DNA of 64,000 nt, from positions 7,192,101 through 7,256,100 of the forward strand of contig NC_003074.8 of assembly GCF_000001735.4 (NCBI RefSeq). Direction: 5' to 3'. A program made the position numbers and the translations under genes. Positions 21,230-33,170 of the stretch are shown here, one piece after another. The notes below the pieces were generated by a model. The model was not told where the DNA came from and made no database searches. It worked only from the letters and a program-made list of their open reading frames with translations. Position 1 is the first letter of the stretch. Each line of letters opens with the position of its first letter. Source of the DNA: Arabidopsis thaliana. Its lineage: Eukaryota; Streptophyta; Magnoliopsida; Brassicales; Brassicaceae.

Positions 21230-24200
21230 CTTATAGTTATAAATATTTATCAATTTAAATTGGATATTTTTTCCTGGTAGGGTTTTCGTGAACTATTTAT
21301 GAAGAGTGAAGACATCCGATTAATGTTTGGTTGACATTTTTTCAGGTGGCTCTCGCTGACTCTCTTGCCCACGTCATTCCCAACTTCTGTTTTTGTTTTA
21401 CTAAAGATATTGTTGATTTTTCCATTGGTTACAACTAAAAAGAATAAGTATTTCATTTCTCCTACTTTCCTTTATATTTTGGTAAAGTTTCCTTTTATTC
21501 ATTTTGCAAGCATATATTATATCACTCTTTATAATTTAATTTATTTTTTGGTCACCCTACTCGCAATGATACAATAACAACATTTTGTAAAATATATTTT
21601 GTATTAACATCCTTCAATTTAGTGAATGTAAATGTAACAACCTTTTAATTCATTAACTAGTAATGATTGATACTTGATAGGAAAACAAAATAAATCTAGA
21701 TTTAAGTATTTCACATTGAGAAGTAAAACACTAGCTAATGAGGAAATACAAATTGACTTTGTAGATAGATTTTTGGGATAAAAAAGGAGGTTGAAATGGA
21801 TTTGACTTATTTTAAGCAAGAGAGACCAAGGATGGACTAGAAGGAGCGGGTCACAGTCACGGTCACAGTCATAGTCACAAACCACTGAGATATTTTTAAA
21901 ATAATTCTATTCATTTTAATATTTTGGCCTTTGAGTTTGGCTATGAAACTTCAGCGTTTATTTTTTTCCAGTCACAGCAAGTCAACGAGTGGGCTCCACG
22001 TGGCGTGCGCGCGTGCTTTCACACTTGGACCCCACTTGTTTCGTCTCAGAGTCAGAGCCTGAATATGACTCTTCTCTTTTCTTTTCTTTTTAAAAAATCT
22101 TTTTGTTTTTCTTTTCGGCATCTTTTATTCTTAATGTTAATTACGGTAATTTTCTCTCTTAACTTTTTAGAAGATTAATTGTATATAATTTGTGTTTTAT
22201 TCACTGGTCGTCTCCCTAATCATTTTCTTTTGCCTAACGTTTGTCTCTTCTCATTTTCCAATTCTCAACGAGCTCGACCAAAAAAAAAGAAGTCATATAT
22301 ATTGATATTGAATTTTGCTGTTAATATTCGCATTAGTGTTTGTAATTTCTATATAGTCAAACAATATATCACATACGTACTTTCTTCTCTTACAACCGCA
22401 AATTTTTTTTTTTTACAGTTTGCATGATCCTGTTTCTGTCTAAAACATTACATTCTTAATACATTGGAATCATTTTTTTTTTTTTTTTGTAATGTTAAAT
22501 TCATTGAAGATACATTGGAATCATTTTGGAGTTACTGAATCCATCTTACCCGATTTATAAATAAAACCATTCGAATAATTGTTTACAAACCAAAATAATC
22601 GAAAATGTGGGTTTGGTGGTGTAATTTACCTTTTAGAATGGGGTGTTGAATATAATTTACAAAATACTTTTTTTGGAGTTGAATATAAGTTTACATTGAT
22701 TCAAGAAAAATGAATGGGGGTGTTGATTGTTCATTTCTCTAAAATAACATTACAAGCGAAGTACTAACGATTACTTACTTATTAAAAGTTGATTGCCATT
22801 GGAGACACAATAGTTCCACGGCAACATTCCATTGAGTTGGTGATCTTATAATTTGAAGAAGAAGAAGAAGAATACCACCATTTTTTAACGTGCAACATTT
22901 ACAAGAAAATGAAAGATTCCATTGCAAATTCACCCATGTAACTTGAGCTCGTGAGTAGTGACTATTTGAATTTACTGCTTAGCTCTATTTTTTATTAGAC
23001 CACTATGGATTAACTCATCATGATCTACGCATTTTAATTTGCTCCAAGTCAAATAGTTCAAAATCCAATTGCATTGCTTACAACATTACTCTATACATTG
23101 ACTACTGCACTACAAAAACTAGCTAGTGTTACTGCTCAAGGAGAAAAAAAAACGATAGACGACAATGGAATAAACTTGTTTCCAAATTGTCTTTACATTG
23201 GTTATGTCTCCATCAATTAATAGAATTATTTACCAGATTGTGTCACACGACATGCTCTTCAAATGCTATTTTTTCGCCGTCCAAAAACCGTTGGTATACG
23301 TTGGATCCATCACCCCTATGTTTTTTGAAATGTAAACCTTTTAGAATTGATTTGATATTTACATTATAGGTAAGTAGCTAGATTGAGGTAGAGAATTGCC
23401 GTCATAATGACGTAAGCGTGTGGTGTGATGAAAAAGGACAAAACATAGAGAAGAAGATGAACATGTAAATTGTACAGTGAAGATTTAGAAAGAAATTAAA
23501 GAAAAGCTGAGAGAAAGAGACTGTCGCGGAGACAAACCCACACGGCCTCTCTCATGGCCTTCCATCATCACATCATCAACTATTTATACTCCATTATTTA
23601 TCATTATTATTTTTATTGACAAAAAAAACTGATTTTCGATAAATTTATTTACTTAAGAGTAATACCACACTCAATGATGATTATTGTTTTTCTTTCCCAT
23701 ATGGATTAAGCGAACAACGTGTAATATACACAAATATCATGCATTATGATTCGAAATAATCTCTTTATTTCACGAATTTGTGTTCCACCCTAATGGTGTA
23801 AAAAAAAAAAAAAAAAAACTAACATTTTAAGAAAAGAAACTTATAATCCATGCATGTTTATAATATACTCAATAAATAATACGACAAAAGTAAAATAGTT
23901 ATATAGATCCAAAACGATCATCACTCCATCGATTATATAATTGATAAGATCTCGACCGTCATAATTTTGTAGGGTTTTAAAATATTTGTGTACACACACA
24001 CTGGCTCTAAAAGTTTCTCTTATGCTCTCAACTATACCTGTCGCCTGATCAGTTTGACATTTATCTCACAGTTCATCTTTCTAGTCAATCTGTGAGTGAT
24101 TTAATCGTTTACATGTTCAGCATTTTGCTTTATTATTTTATTCTTTTGACTTCAGTTTATCGTATAATTTTTTTATTTTTTTTTCAATAAGACGCATGCA

Positions 24201-27200
24201 TATGGTGCTAATTAATTAGACTGTAGTCACTGTACTATGGTTTATTATTCCAACTAAACATTAAACATATATATAAGCATACATCACATTTGAAGTGATT
24301 AATCTTCATATATCTATCACTATATAATATCCCCAATTTTCTACAATAAATATAACTAAGTGCATTGTATGTGTAATGGAGAAGGTATAATTATATACGT
24401 AGTTAGCTAGAATGTTTTATCAAATTGAAATGAAATAAGTAAAATAGTATAACTTGGAGGTAAATATTTGACACGAAGAAGCAAAGTCGTACCATTCATA
24501 TTGACGTCAAATGTTAAATGCTTCAGTTAATGATTAGATCATAGAAAAAGTTACATCTATTTGCTATCACCTATTTCAGTTTCTCCACTCTCCATGATTT
24601 CGCCATATATAATAAGATATATATAACCATGTGTATACATATACATATCAGTTATATATGATTAAACAACCATATTTTAATGTACACGGTAAATCATAGA
24701 TTAACAGAGTAGCAATAAAATTACATCTTCTTTCGATTATCTTAAGTCATTTAACATCTAACTTATAAGTCATTTATTGAGGTATATATGTTAGTATGTT
24801 TGTATTTTTTGTCATTAAATTCGTCGCTATTCACATATCTTTGGTAAGCATGTACGAGGGAATATTTCATACATGCTGATGCAATAATAATAAATATTTG
24901 TATACAGTATAGTAAATTAGTAATATAAGCCGCCCATAAGCACTAAGACGAAAGAAGAAGAAGAGAAAAAAAAAAAGGCTGAAGGAAATAGAAACAGCTA
25001 GGACTTCCACTTGGACAGATCAAATGGAATTGTTGTCTGTCTCAATATGTCTTATATAAGTCTTATATAAGTCATTACGTGACAAAATCCCTTTTTGTAA
25101 TACAATACTACTAATTTTTTTTTAATTTTTCCAACTACCTTAAGAAATTAAATATATGGATTATTAATTAATTACAATTTTGCGCACTCAATTCGTCGAT
25201 TTCTTCATTATTAATTTTGTTTTGTTTTGTCTTTCTTTCAATCATATCCCCGCCGTACTTGCTTATTCTAGTAGCACATCTTCCCCCACACAAACGTTTT
25301 AATTAATTGATTATTATGTACATAAATATACATTATCATATATATATCTTACTTGCAAGTACTAATATGTAAAAGTTATATTTAGGTCAGCTAGTGGTAG
25401 AGTTCATATCTAGATTGATGACTTCTACATTTGGATAATTTAATCTTAGCTTCTGATTTGTTGTTATAAACGTGTTTTCTCTTGGAAAAATCATGATTTA
25501 TGTCCTTTAGTTTAAAGGAAAACGTAACAATCATATCTGTTTCTAATACAACATAATTTATTTACTATTACTAAAAGAAAACAAAAATTACTTATTATCT
25601 AAACTAAGTTAAATAATAAAATGTCTCGGCTTCGGAATTGTTTATTTGTTATTTTAATTTGTTTGACTAAAATTATAAGAATATTGAAAGAATTTGTTTT
25701 GATACATTCAAGAATTTTGAAACGTTATATCTTTTTGACTAAAAATACATTATATAATTATGTAAGATGATTTATTATACCTTTAACATCTTCCTATAAG
25801 TGTTATAAAAAGGAATTGATATCATTTGAGGAAAACATACTCTAATCAGAAATATGATTTTATATCTAGTGTTATTCATTTGAATTATAACATCTTAATC
25901 AAATATGTCATGAAATATTAATAATCGAGATTGATAATTCTAATGAAAGCATAATGTATTCATCGTCACCAACTTTCCCACCCGTCCTAACCCCACATAT
26001 GTAGACCAAATCATAATTCTTCTTTCTAGAGCTAATTAATCGATTTATGATTTTTAATTAGTATAATTAGGGGTTGACATATCTACAAAAACTTGCTCGT
26101 CCTCTCGTTAATAATACGATCATTTGATTATGACTCTGATACTGATGAGTTCAAATAACTTATTTATTTATATAATTGGTTATTTTCCTCTCATTTGTTT
26201 CTTCAAAATATCTCAAAAATGATAAACAAAATAAAAGACAAATTATAAGTGAAACGGAAGAGTCAGATAGATTTATGTCGTATCCCGCTGGTTAATCAAT
26301 GTTGAGTGTTAAAGTTTTTGATTTTTCATAAGTTCTTTTGTTGTATCCCGCTGGTTAAGTTTTGTCACCAAATTGTCTGACTCATAAAATTAGTTTGAGT
26401 TTCTTCTCCGGAAATTAGGGTAATGTGTCAATGGAATAATGGATTATCTCTGTGGAAAGATGAAACATAAAAAAAATGGAAGCAGTCGTTTTTAGAAATC
26501 ACAGTATGATAAGTTATAACTTAATAATAAGTCAACAAATAAATAAATATGTAACATATCCTTTTGAGGAGTTGACATATTAATTTACCTATTTTCAACT
26601 AGTGCTTCCAACAAAATTATCTTTTAAACGTTAATCTTATCGATACATCAACAACAATATAAAATTGACTCTTCTCAACAAAAACTTGGCAATAAAAAAA
26701 TATCATATAAGTGATATGGACAACTCTACCGGAAACCTCTATCCGAACATTCTCTTGACATTTCTTATATGGGCTCATTTCTTATTTAAATCTCTATCTA
26801 CTAAAAAGGAGTTAATTAGGTCCCAATCTCGAATGAATTGTTCAAAACTATATTTACAAAATTATGATACTTGTATATTATTTTTCATCTACTGTACATA
26901 CATAATATATAAGGACAATTATCATATAAAATATAATGATACACTCGATCATAGTGGGCTAGTGATCATTAAATGATTTATTTTGGATAGGTATATATAG
27001 ATCAGAATTCGAGTTATTCTTTCATTTGTAATTTGTAATTATGGATGGATTTTGGCTCGAGATTCTTCAGTTATCAATGTTCATAAATTTTTGATAGTCA
27101 TAGTTAATTATCGAAACTAGAGGTCTAGACTAATCACTTCAAAACTAACAACTGTTTATATCTATTACGATATTAATCTTTCGACTTGTAGCTGTATACA

Positions 27201-29067
27201 TCTAGTAAAATTATATACAACTTTAACTAACAACAACCATTGTTGAGAAATGTGTTACTCATTAGGCAGACGATAAGTTGATAAACTTATAGTAGTACTG
27301 GACCATTTCTTGATAATCACATACAAATCCTGAAGTTGTAAAAAGCATAAATTGTATTTCGATACTTCTATTTTTTTTCATAATCAAAAGTACGAGGAAA
27401 ATCATCAATATGCGTGGACAATTAGTTAGAGCACAAGAAAGATCGAAGTTGTATGATAGCAATACCTCATTTTTGCATCATAAAAATAAATAATTTAAGA
27501 CCAAATTTTTTTTTTTTCTAAGGCAAGGAAAAAGAAAAATAGAATTGATGATAACAATACGAAGAGAGCAAATAATGGAGCGACTTTTTGTTCTACTTTT
27601 CTCGATCTGCCATGATTGATTATATTCTTGAGACTATCTTACTTAATTGAATATCATCTTAAAGAGAAAGTAAGGTCTTTAATTAAACATTAATTATTGG
27701 ACTTTGTGCATTTGATTATCACATAATGATTAACCTATAAAAATTATAAAAGTATATAGTTTGCCTACGTCTAGAGAGATATTTATCTTTTCGTACCAAA
27801 AAGAATTATATCTTTGTCATCTACTTTGTTATTAAACTTGGGATGCTTGCAACATCAACATGATAAACGATGTTGTTAGTGAGACCGATACAAGCCAAAT
27901 GATGTTGTCGGTGTAAAATAAATGGTGCAAATATTGAAACATATTTGTTAAGTGCTTTTAATTGTGCAAATGGGGTCATGTTTACTAGTTTACATACACA
28001 AAAGTTTTCAAATTTTGAAAGAAGAAATATGTGAAATTGTGAACTTAGCACGCAATATTAATAATTTAATATAATTAAACTTTTTCTTCTATAATTACTC
28101 TCATTAAGCATGACGTGGTATTGGTATCAATTAGTTTACATAAAGTAATTCAGTTCTTATCTACAGGTTCTGTTAATCAGATGTGTTTTTAATTTAGGCT
28201 CTTTGGTTTCATCTCTAATTTAAGAGACATCTACTCGTGATATATTTTTCGGGTTTTAACCGAAAATTAAAGAAACACAAATCCATAAAAGAAAAGTAGA
28301 GCACACTAGTTCAACCAGAGGCTTCGATTGGTTAAATCTATTGCAAAAGACATGAACAAAAACTGAATGTTTCACACAAAAAACAAGAACCAAACAAAGT
28401 CACATGCTCGACCGACTTTGTTCTTGATCAGAAAGTACACTCGACACCTTTGTGTGGAAGAACATGCTTTCAAGTCTCTCCCTTGTGGAATTAAGGAGAC
28501 AAAAGACAAACAAGTAGTGATTAAGTTTTGTTTGATCTCTCAATTGTTTAAGCTCTATTAGAAACTTTCTTGTATTTGTTCTACCTACGTAAGAGATTGT
28601 TGTAAGGACAAACAGAAAACTCGTCAATCGTGCGTCTTTTTAGTGTAAAAGAAAGAGAAACTGACATCAAAAACTAAGAGAGTAGTAACATAACAAAAGC
28701 TTGAAATTTTTCTCAATTTCCTCTAGTTCAAACTCGACCTAATCCCAAAAGATAGTAATACAAATAAAAAGGCATGGACCTTGTTAAACAAAGTACGCTA
28801 CGAATACATCACAATACAAATCATGAATAATGATCATGATGGTAACCATGTTCATCATCCTGATGGTATATCAAAGCCTATACACTTGAAAACACAAGTG
28901 TTCAACGACTATAATATTATTTGGCTTCTTCTCATCTTCTTTCTTGTGAACGGATCAGATTTTTCTAAAGTAATGCAATCTCTCAATTCAAATGGCCAAA
29001 AACGTAAGACAACGAAGTGAGACCAAAAACAGAGACTCTAAGAGTAAAAGAAACACTCTTTGACACT
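21230..29067. other. AT-rich gap of about 7.8 kb without a convincing gene
   Basis: The left part (21.2-22.5 kb) is bHLH123 promoter. Elsewhere the open frames are short and without recognisable domains. Visible items are a poly(T) insert with 17-bp flanking repeats (22460-22527), a consensus TATA box on the minus strand near 23580-23590 followed by GC-richer sequence, a CTTATATAAGT doublet (about 25050-25072), and a 16-bp repeat (26280 and 26343). The right end includes the 3' flank of the cap methyltransferase gene. No CRISPR, rRNA or clear transposon was seen. Confidence 0.6.
22460..22527 (-). mobile_element. Short poly(A) insert (minus strand) with 17-bp target-site duplication
   Basis: TACATTGGAATCATTTT occurs at 22460-22476 and 22511-22527. 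The 34 bases between them read, on the minus strand, as about 22 bases ending ...TTAACATTAC followed by a run of A. Same form as the insert at 5604 and consistent with a heavily 5'-truncated poly(A) retroposon. Confidence 0.55.
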
Positions 29068-31839
29068 TCAGCTATCGATATACAAAACATCATCTTTCGA
29101 CAAGTTCATTTTCCCATTCTTCCTCCGCCCGCTCCTTCGAGCTCCATCTGATTCTCCCCTCTATAAAATCCACCCGTTAAATAGACATTACCGACGAAGC
29201 AGGAAAGGTGAAGATTGAAAGATGATAAAAAGGAGACAAACCTTTCTCAAGACAAAAGAGAGGTATAAATATGCAGCTTCCCATTCATCAGCTGATAATG
29301 TGCCTGGAAAGATACTAATCAAGTTAGTTTTGTTATCTCGCATTTGGTTAGAATCAAAAGGATGATATGAAGCAAGAATCGAACAAAGACTTACTCTGAT
29401 CATTGCTACCATCACCCAAAGCACCAAGCCTTCTCATGAGTTCGACAAACTCTGGCTTTTTCATATACTCATGGACAAACTCGTGGGAGTTCTTCACAAA
29501 TACCAACTCTAAATCATACTATCCAAAAATTCATGGGACAATGTCACACTCACAAATATGAACCAGTGTTTTTAGCAATTAGAAGGTTTTCACGTTAACA
29601 CTGCATCAAGTATTTACCTCCTCCGCTAAAGACTTGAAGACGTTAAAGGGCACAATCCATTCAGGACAATCAACAGCATCCTACAATACAAGTTCCTATG
29701 TTATATTTTCTTTTTAACAGCAAACATGACAAGGGAAGTTTCTGGAATCTCCATTTAATAGGTAGTCGTGTTCTTACAATATATTTACACAGATATAGTT
29801 TCCTTTACAATGCTTAAGTTTCTGCGGTAGACTAAGTGAATATCTCAAGAATACTGTAGATAAATTAGGTACCTCGAGATGAAACACGTATTCGATACCA
29901 AATGGGCTGCTAGATTTGAACTTCTGAACCATACAACGAGAAACTCATCATTAGAACCAGGAAAGAAAGGACTTTCCGGAAAACGGATAAAGTCAAAACT
30001 AAGGACAAAGAAAGGTCACCTTTTGGGAATACTCTTCACCAAAACGAATCCAGTAAACACTATTACCAATCTCCAAACCTTCAGCTGCGTATTCAGTATA
30101 CAACAAATAACAGTTTAATTTCCAAAAACCCAGAAGCACTGAGGAGAAACTAGAACAAAATGTATAGGAGAAACTAGAGCAACTCAATTTTCAGAGGATC
30201 ACAGATCAAATTCTAAGCAAAGAAGGAAAACGAAAATAACCTTCTCTGAGTTTTTTTATAATAACATTGGCATCTGGCATTGTTCCGATAAAGACACCTC
30301 CTGGACGAAGTAAAGCTGAAACATTTGCCAAAGCTCGTCGTGCACGTGCCTCAGTAGTCCATGAGTAATGCATAGCAAACTACACAGTTAAACAATGACT
30401 TGGTAACTTTAGAATCCATAACTACACAACTAACTATATTTCAACCACGCTACAACTTCAATATGCCAGTGGGAAAAACTAATTTTGGCACAACCTAGTT
30501 ACAAAGCCGAAGTAGAGTCTCGTGACTAGTAAAACCAAATAGTTTATCTGAAACTGTTCAAACTTGACCGGATATGTACTTTAAAACAGAAAGGAGATTG
30601 AAACATATAAAACCTGGCAACTGCAGATATCAAAAGGGGCATCCTCTTCAAGAATCTTGTCTAGCTCTACCTGTAAGCAATTACACAATTAGGATTTACA
30701 AATAGTGAAGCTAGAGGAACTTATCTCATTATACCATGTCAACAAGATTCCTAAACTACTAGAGGAGCTTAGCTCATTATACCTCAAAACAATCCCCACA
30801 TAATAATCGAGACGGAAAACTGAACTTTTTACGCCGTTGATGATGGTCTGCATCACCGTTATAACGCGTGCGACAATCTTCAATCTGTTATTAAGTACAA
30901 CATAGAAGCACTTCTCAGGTATAGAGATAAAACATATATGCAAAATAAAGATACAGCTATCATTCAGCCAGTAAACTTACCGACCCTTCAGCAATATCAA
31001 TTCCAACATAGTACCCGATTCTCGCCTTATCCCACTTGATCAAATCACCACCCTGGTAAAAGCATTACAATGAGATTAGTTTTGAGAAATAACAATTGAC
31101 ATGAACAATAAGATTGTTTTAAGTCAAGAACCTTCCCACAGGCAAGGTCGAGAACAGCATCGTCAGGACGAGCATAAAGCTGGATCAAAACACTTTTAAT
31201 CTGTTTGTATAAGAATAAGAAAAAGAGGAACAAAATTGAATTATCATAATACAACAAGTTTCACGGACAGAGAGAGATGTTAAAGAGTAACCAACCCAAT
31301 TGTTAAGTTTCTTCAAATGAATGATGGGACTAGCTTCTCGCTCTTCCAATGTTTGGTTTGTTCTCCTACTGTAATGATCAGCAACTTTCCGGGCAAAATT
31401 CTTTGTAGTCTCATCTTCCAGAAACTGAGAATCACCTGAAAGACAGAATCTGACTTTAAGCTTTACACAATCATAGTCATTTTGGCGAAACGATTGCTTA
31501 AAGAAACAGACTTTAAACAATTAAAACCATAGAATCCAAAGTAAAAGCTTAAGAACTAAAACTCCAACAAGACAGCAAACACACAGTTAACACTCTATCA
31601 GAATGAAAAGCTTGATAGAAACTATAAAGAAGGAAACTTTTTCCAACGGGCAAACAAAAGCAACTCTCAGGGACAAAGAAGGAACTAGCAAGGGAGGGAT
31701 CATCAATAAACCCTTGTGGAACACAAATCGAATCAACAGAGGAGGAAGAGAGGGAAACGAAACCTTCGGGATTAGATTTGAATCTGGAAGAAGGAGGAGG
31801 AGCAGAGCTTGAAGGAGAATCGGAGAATCCTCGTTTCAT
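29068..31839 (-). CDS. mRNA cap guanine-N7 methyltransferase
   Basis: Transfers a methyl group from SAM to the N7 of the mRNA cap guanine in the nucleus; likely At3g20650 (mRNA cap methyltransferase 1). Thirteen exons: 31764-31839, 31296-31435, 31132-31200, 30981-31052, 30783-30884, 30614-30670, 30241-30379, 30020-30084, 29873-29923, 29618-29680, 29395-29518, 29242-29303, 29068-29160; 370 aa. Features: a Ser/Pro-rich N-terminus (1-25); HYSRR...SPIIHLKKLNNW (family signature, about 45-72); SAM motif I VLDLACGKGGDL (88-99) followed by acidic GIDIAEGSI; CQFAMHYSW around residue 167; and the HEFVHEY motif. The C-terminus is basic (GARRSGRRKNGK). The frame closes exactly through all 12 introns. 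Confidence 0.95.
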
Positions 31840-32117
31840 AACAACAGTTCAGATGTTTGTTACCGAATGTTTCTCTCTATCTGCAACTCTTTGATGTACT
31901 TCAATAATAAGAACCCAATTAAGACAACCAAATAAAGGAGAAAAGATTTGGAGTTGGGGATTTCTTAAATCAAAGATTTGTTTGTGTTTCTTTGGCAAAA
32001 AGCAAAATTTTGGTTTAATTATGTTTTACTAGCTTGCGGCTGCGGCTTGTTTCACGCCGCTCCGAGTCGGAGGCGACAAATTATTTTGGCCGGTAAAAAA
32101 AAGGTAACGATGTAGAA
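31840..32117. other. 5' flank of the cap methyltransferase gene
   Basis: This is the promoter and leader of the methyltransferase (minus strand). It ends at the tRNA-Arg terminator, so the tRNA gene lies only about 280 bases upstream of the ATG on the same strand. Confidence 0.6.
32095..32102 (-). terminator. Pol III terminator of tRNA-Arg
   Basis: A run of eight T on the minus strand begins 16 bases after the 3' end of the tRNA gene. T runs of four or more terminate RNA polymerase III. Confidence 0.8.
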
Positions 32118-32190
32118 CGATTCCACTGGGGATCGAACCCAGAATCTCTGGTTTCGTAGACCAGCGCCTTATCCATTGGGCCATGGAACC
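32118..32190 (-). tRNA. tRNA-Arg (anticodon ACG)
   Basis: 73-base cloverleaf on the minus strand. The acceptor stem GGTTCCA pairs with TGGAATC (one G-U pair), the discriminator is G, and the anticodon arm CTGGT-CTACGAA-ACCAG has anticodon ACG at 34-36. The A box (TGGCCCAATGGA) and B box (GGTTCGATCCC) are intact. No intron. Reads CGU, and CGC/CGA after A34 to inosine editing. Confidence 0.97.
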
Positions 32191-33170
32191 TGATCTGTTA
32201 CTTTTCGTAAAATTAATTATATATTTGTGAAACAAAAAAATATAAAAGAAGACCTCAGGATAGAATAATACTGGTAAAAGAGTTCATAACATTAACATAG
32301 TTTTTGACAATCACATTATTAGTGTAAACTTCAATTCAATAATACTAGAGAATTTGATACCAACAACATGTTTATTTTCATGGGAATGGCATTGATAGTG
32401 CTACGTACTGGTAACACCGTAACAAGTCTATGATATTTGGTATTTTGCCATCAAAACTAATTTTATGTGCATGACAACATACTATGATTATCTTCTTTTT
32501 AAATGTTCTTGTAATTTCACGTCGATGATAACCTATCCATAAATATTTCATAAAAATGAAAAAAGGTTTAAGAATACGATCAAAACTTTATATGCCTATG
32601 CAATGGTCCCATACTCTCATGGCAAAAACCATAAAAACATGGAAGTAATTTAGTCTGTGTAAGAAGGAGGAATAGTTTTGGATTTGCAAGCGTATACACT
32701 ATACAGTATGAATTTTTTTTGTCAAAAAATGAATTCATCCCACGCTTGGAGGTGGATTCAACGTTAATGGAGCCTCTCCTGTTGCTGAAGATGTTAAGCC
32801 TCCTCCGGTTCTAGGGAGAGTATGAGAATCCATCATTTCATAACAAATAAGTCGTTTCCTCATTATTTAGCAAGCAAAATTGGTTCAATCTTCACTTTCC
32901 GATTAACTTCTTTGTTTCTCTTGCAAGCAATATTGGTTTGTATTTACCGTGCATTACAATGCTTATTGTTTGTGGTAGTAAAATCAATGTTATCTCTGTT
33001 AACATGTACCACCATTTCAAGACCCATAGACTTTAATGCAAAATCAATGTTATCTCTGTTAAAGCGAAGAAACATGTAAGACTACAAAAACAATTCGACA
33101 TTTCAAAAACACCTATTTTCTAAGATCTTGACTTGTGTCTCTCCATGTCTAAGTGTAAATTCTGTTTCTT
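32191..33170. other. Intergenic region between tRNA-Arg and OCT4
   Basis: AT-rich, containing a coding-like island at about 32744-32823 (see finding) and a 23-base sequence starting AAAATCAATG repeated 60 bases apart (32980-33002 and 33040-33062). The last 150 bases are the expected OCT4 3' UTR. Confidence 0.5.

Noticed and set aside
23797-23815. A-run near 23800 as a retroposon tail
   Set aside because: No matching direct repeat could be found upstream of it.
26665-26976. 103-aa open frame in the gene-poor gap
   Set aside because: AT-driven composition, no domain, no codon bias and no promoter or splice context. Treated as chance.
28800-28870. Palindromic ATGATGGTAACCATGTTCATCAT region as a small-RNA hairpin
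   Set aside because: The pairing is short and interrupted, too small for a plant microRNA precursor.
28781-29020. 79-aa open frame on the plus strand with a hydrophobic stretch
   Set aside because: It starts at a TTG, lies just 3' of and antisense to the cap methyltransferase end (its probable 3' UTR), and has no recognisable domain.
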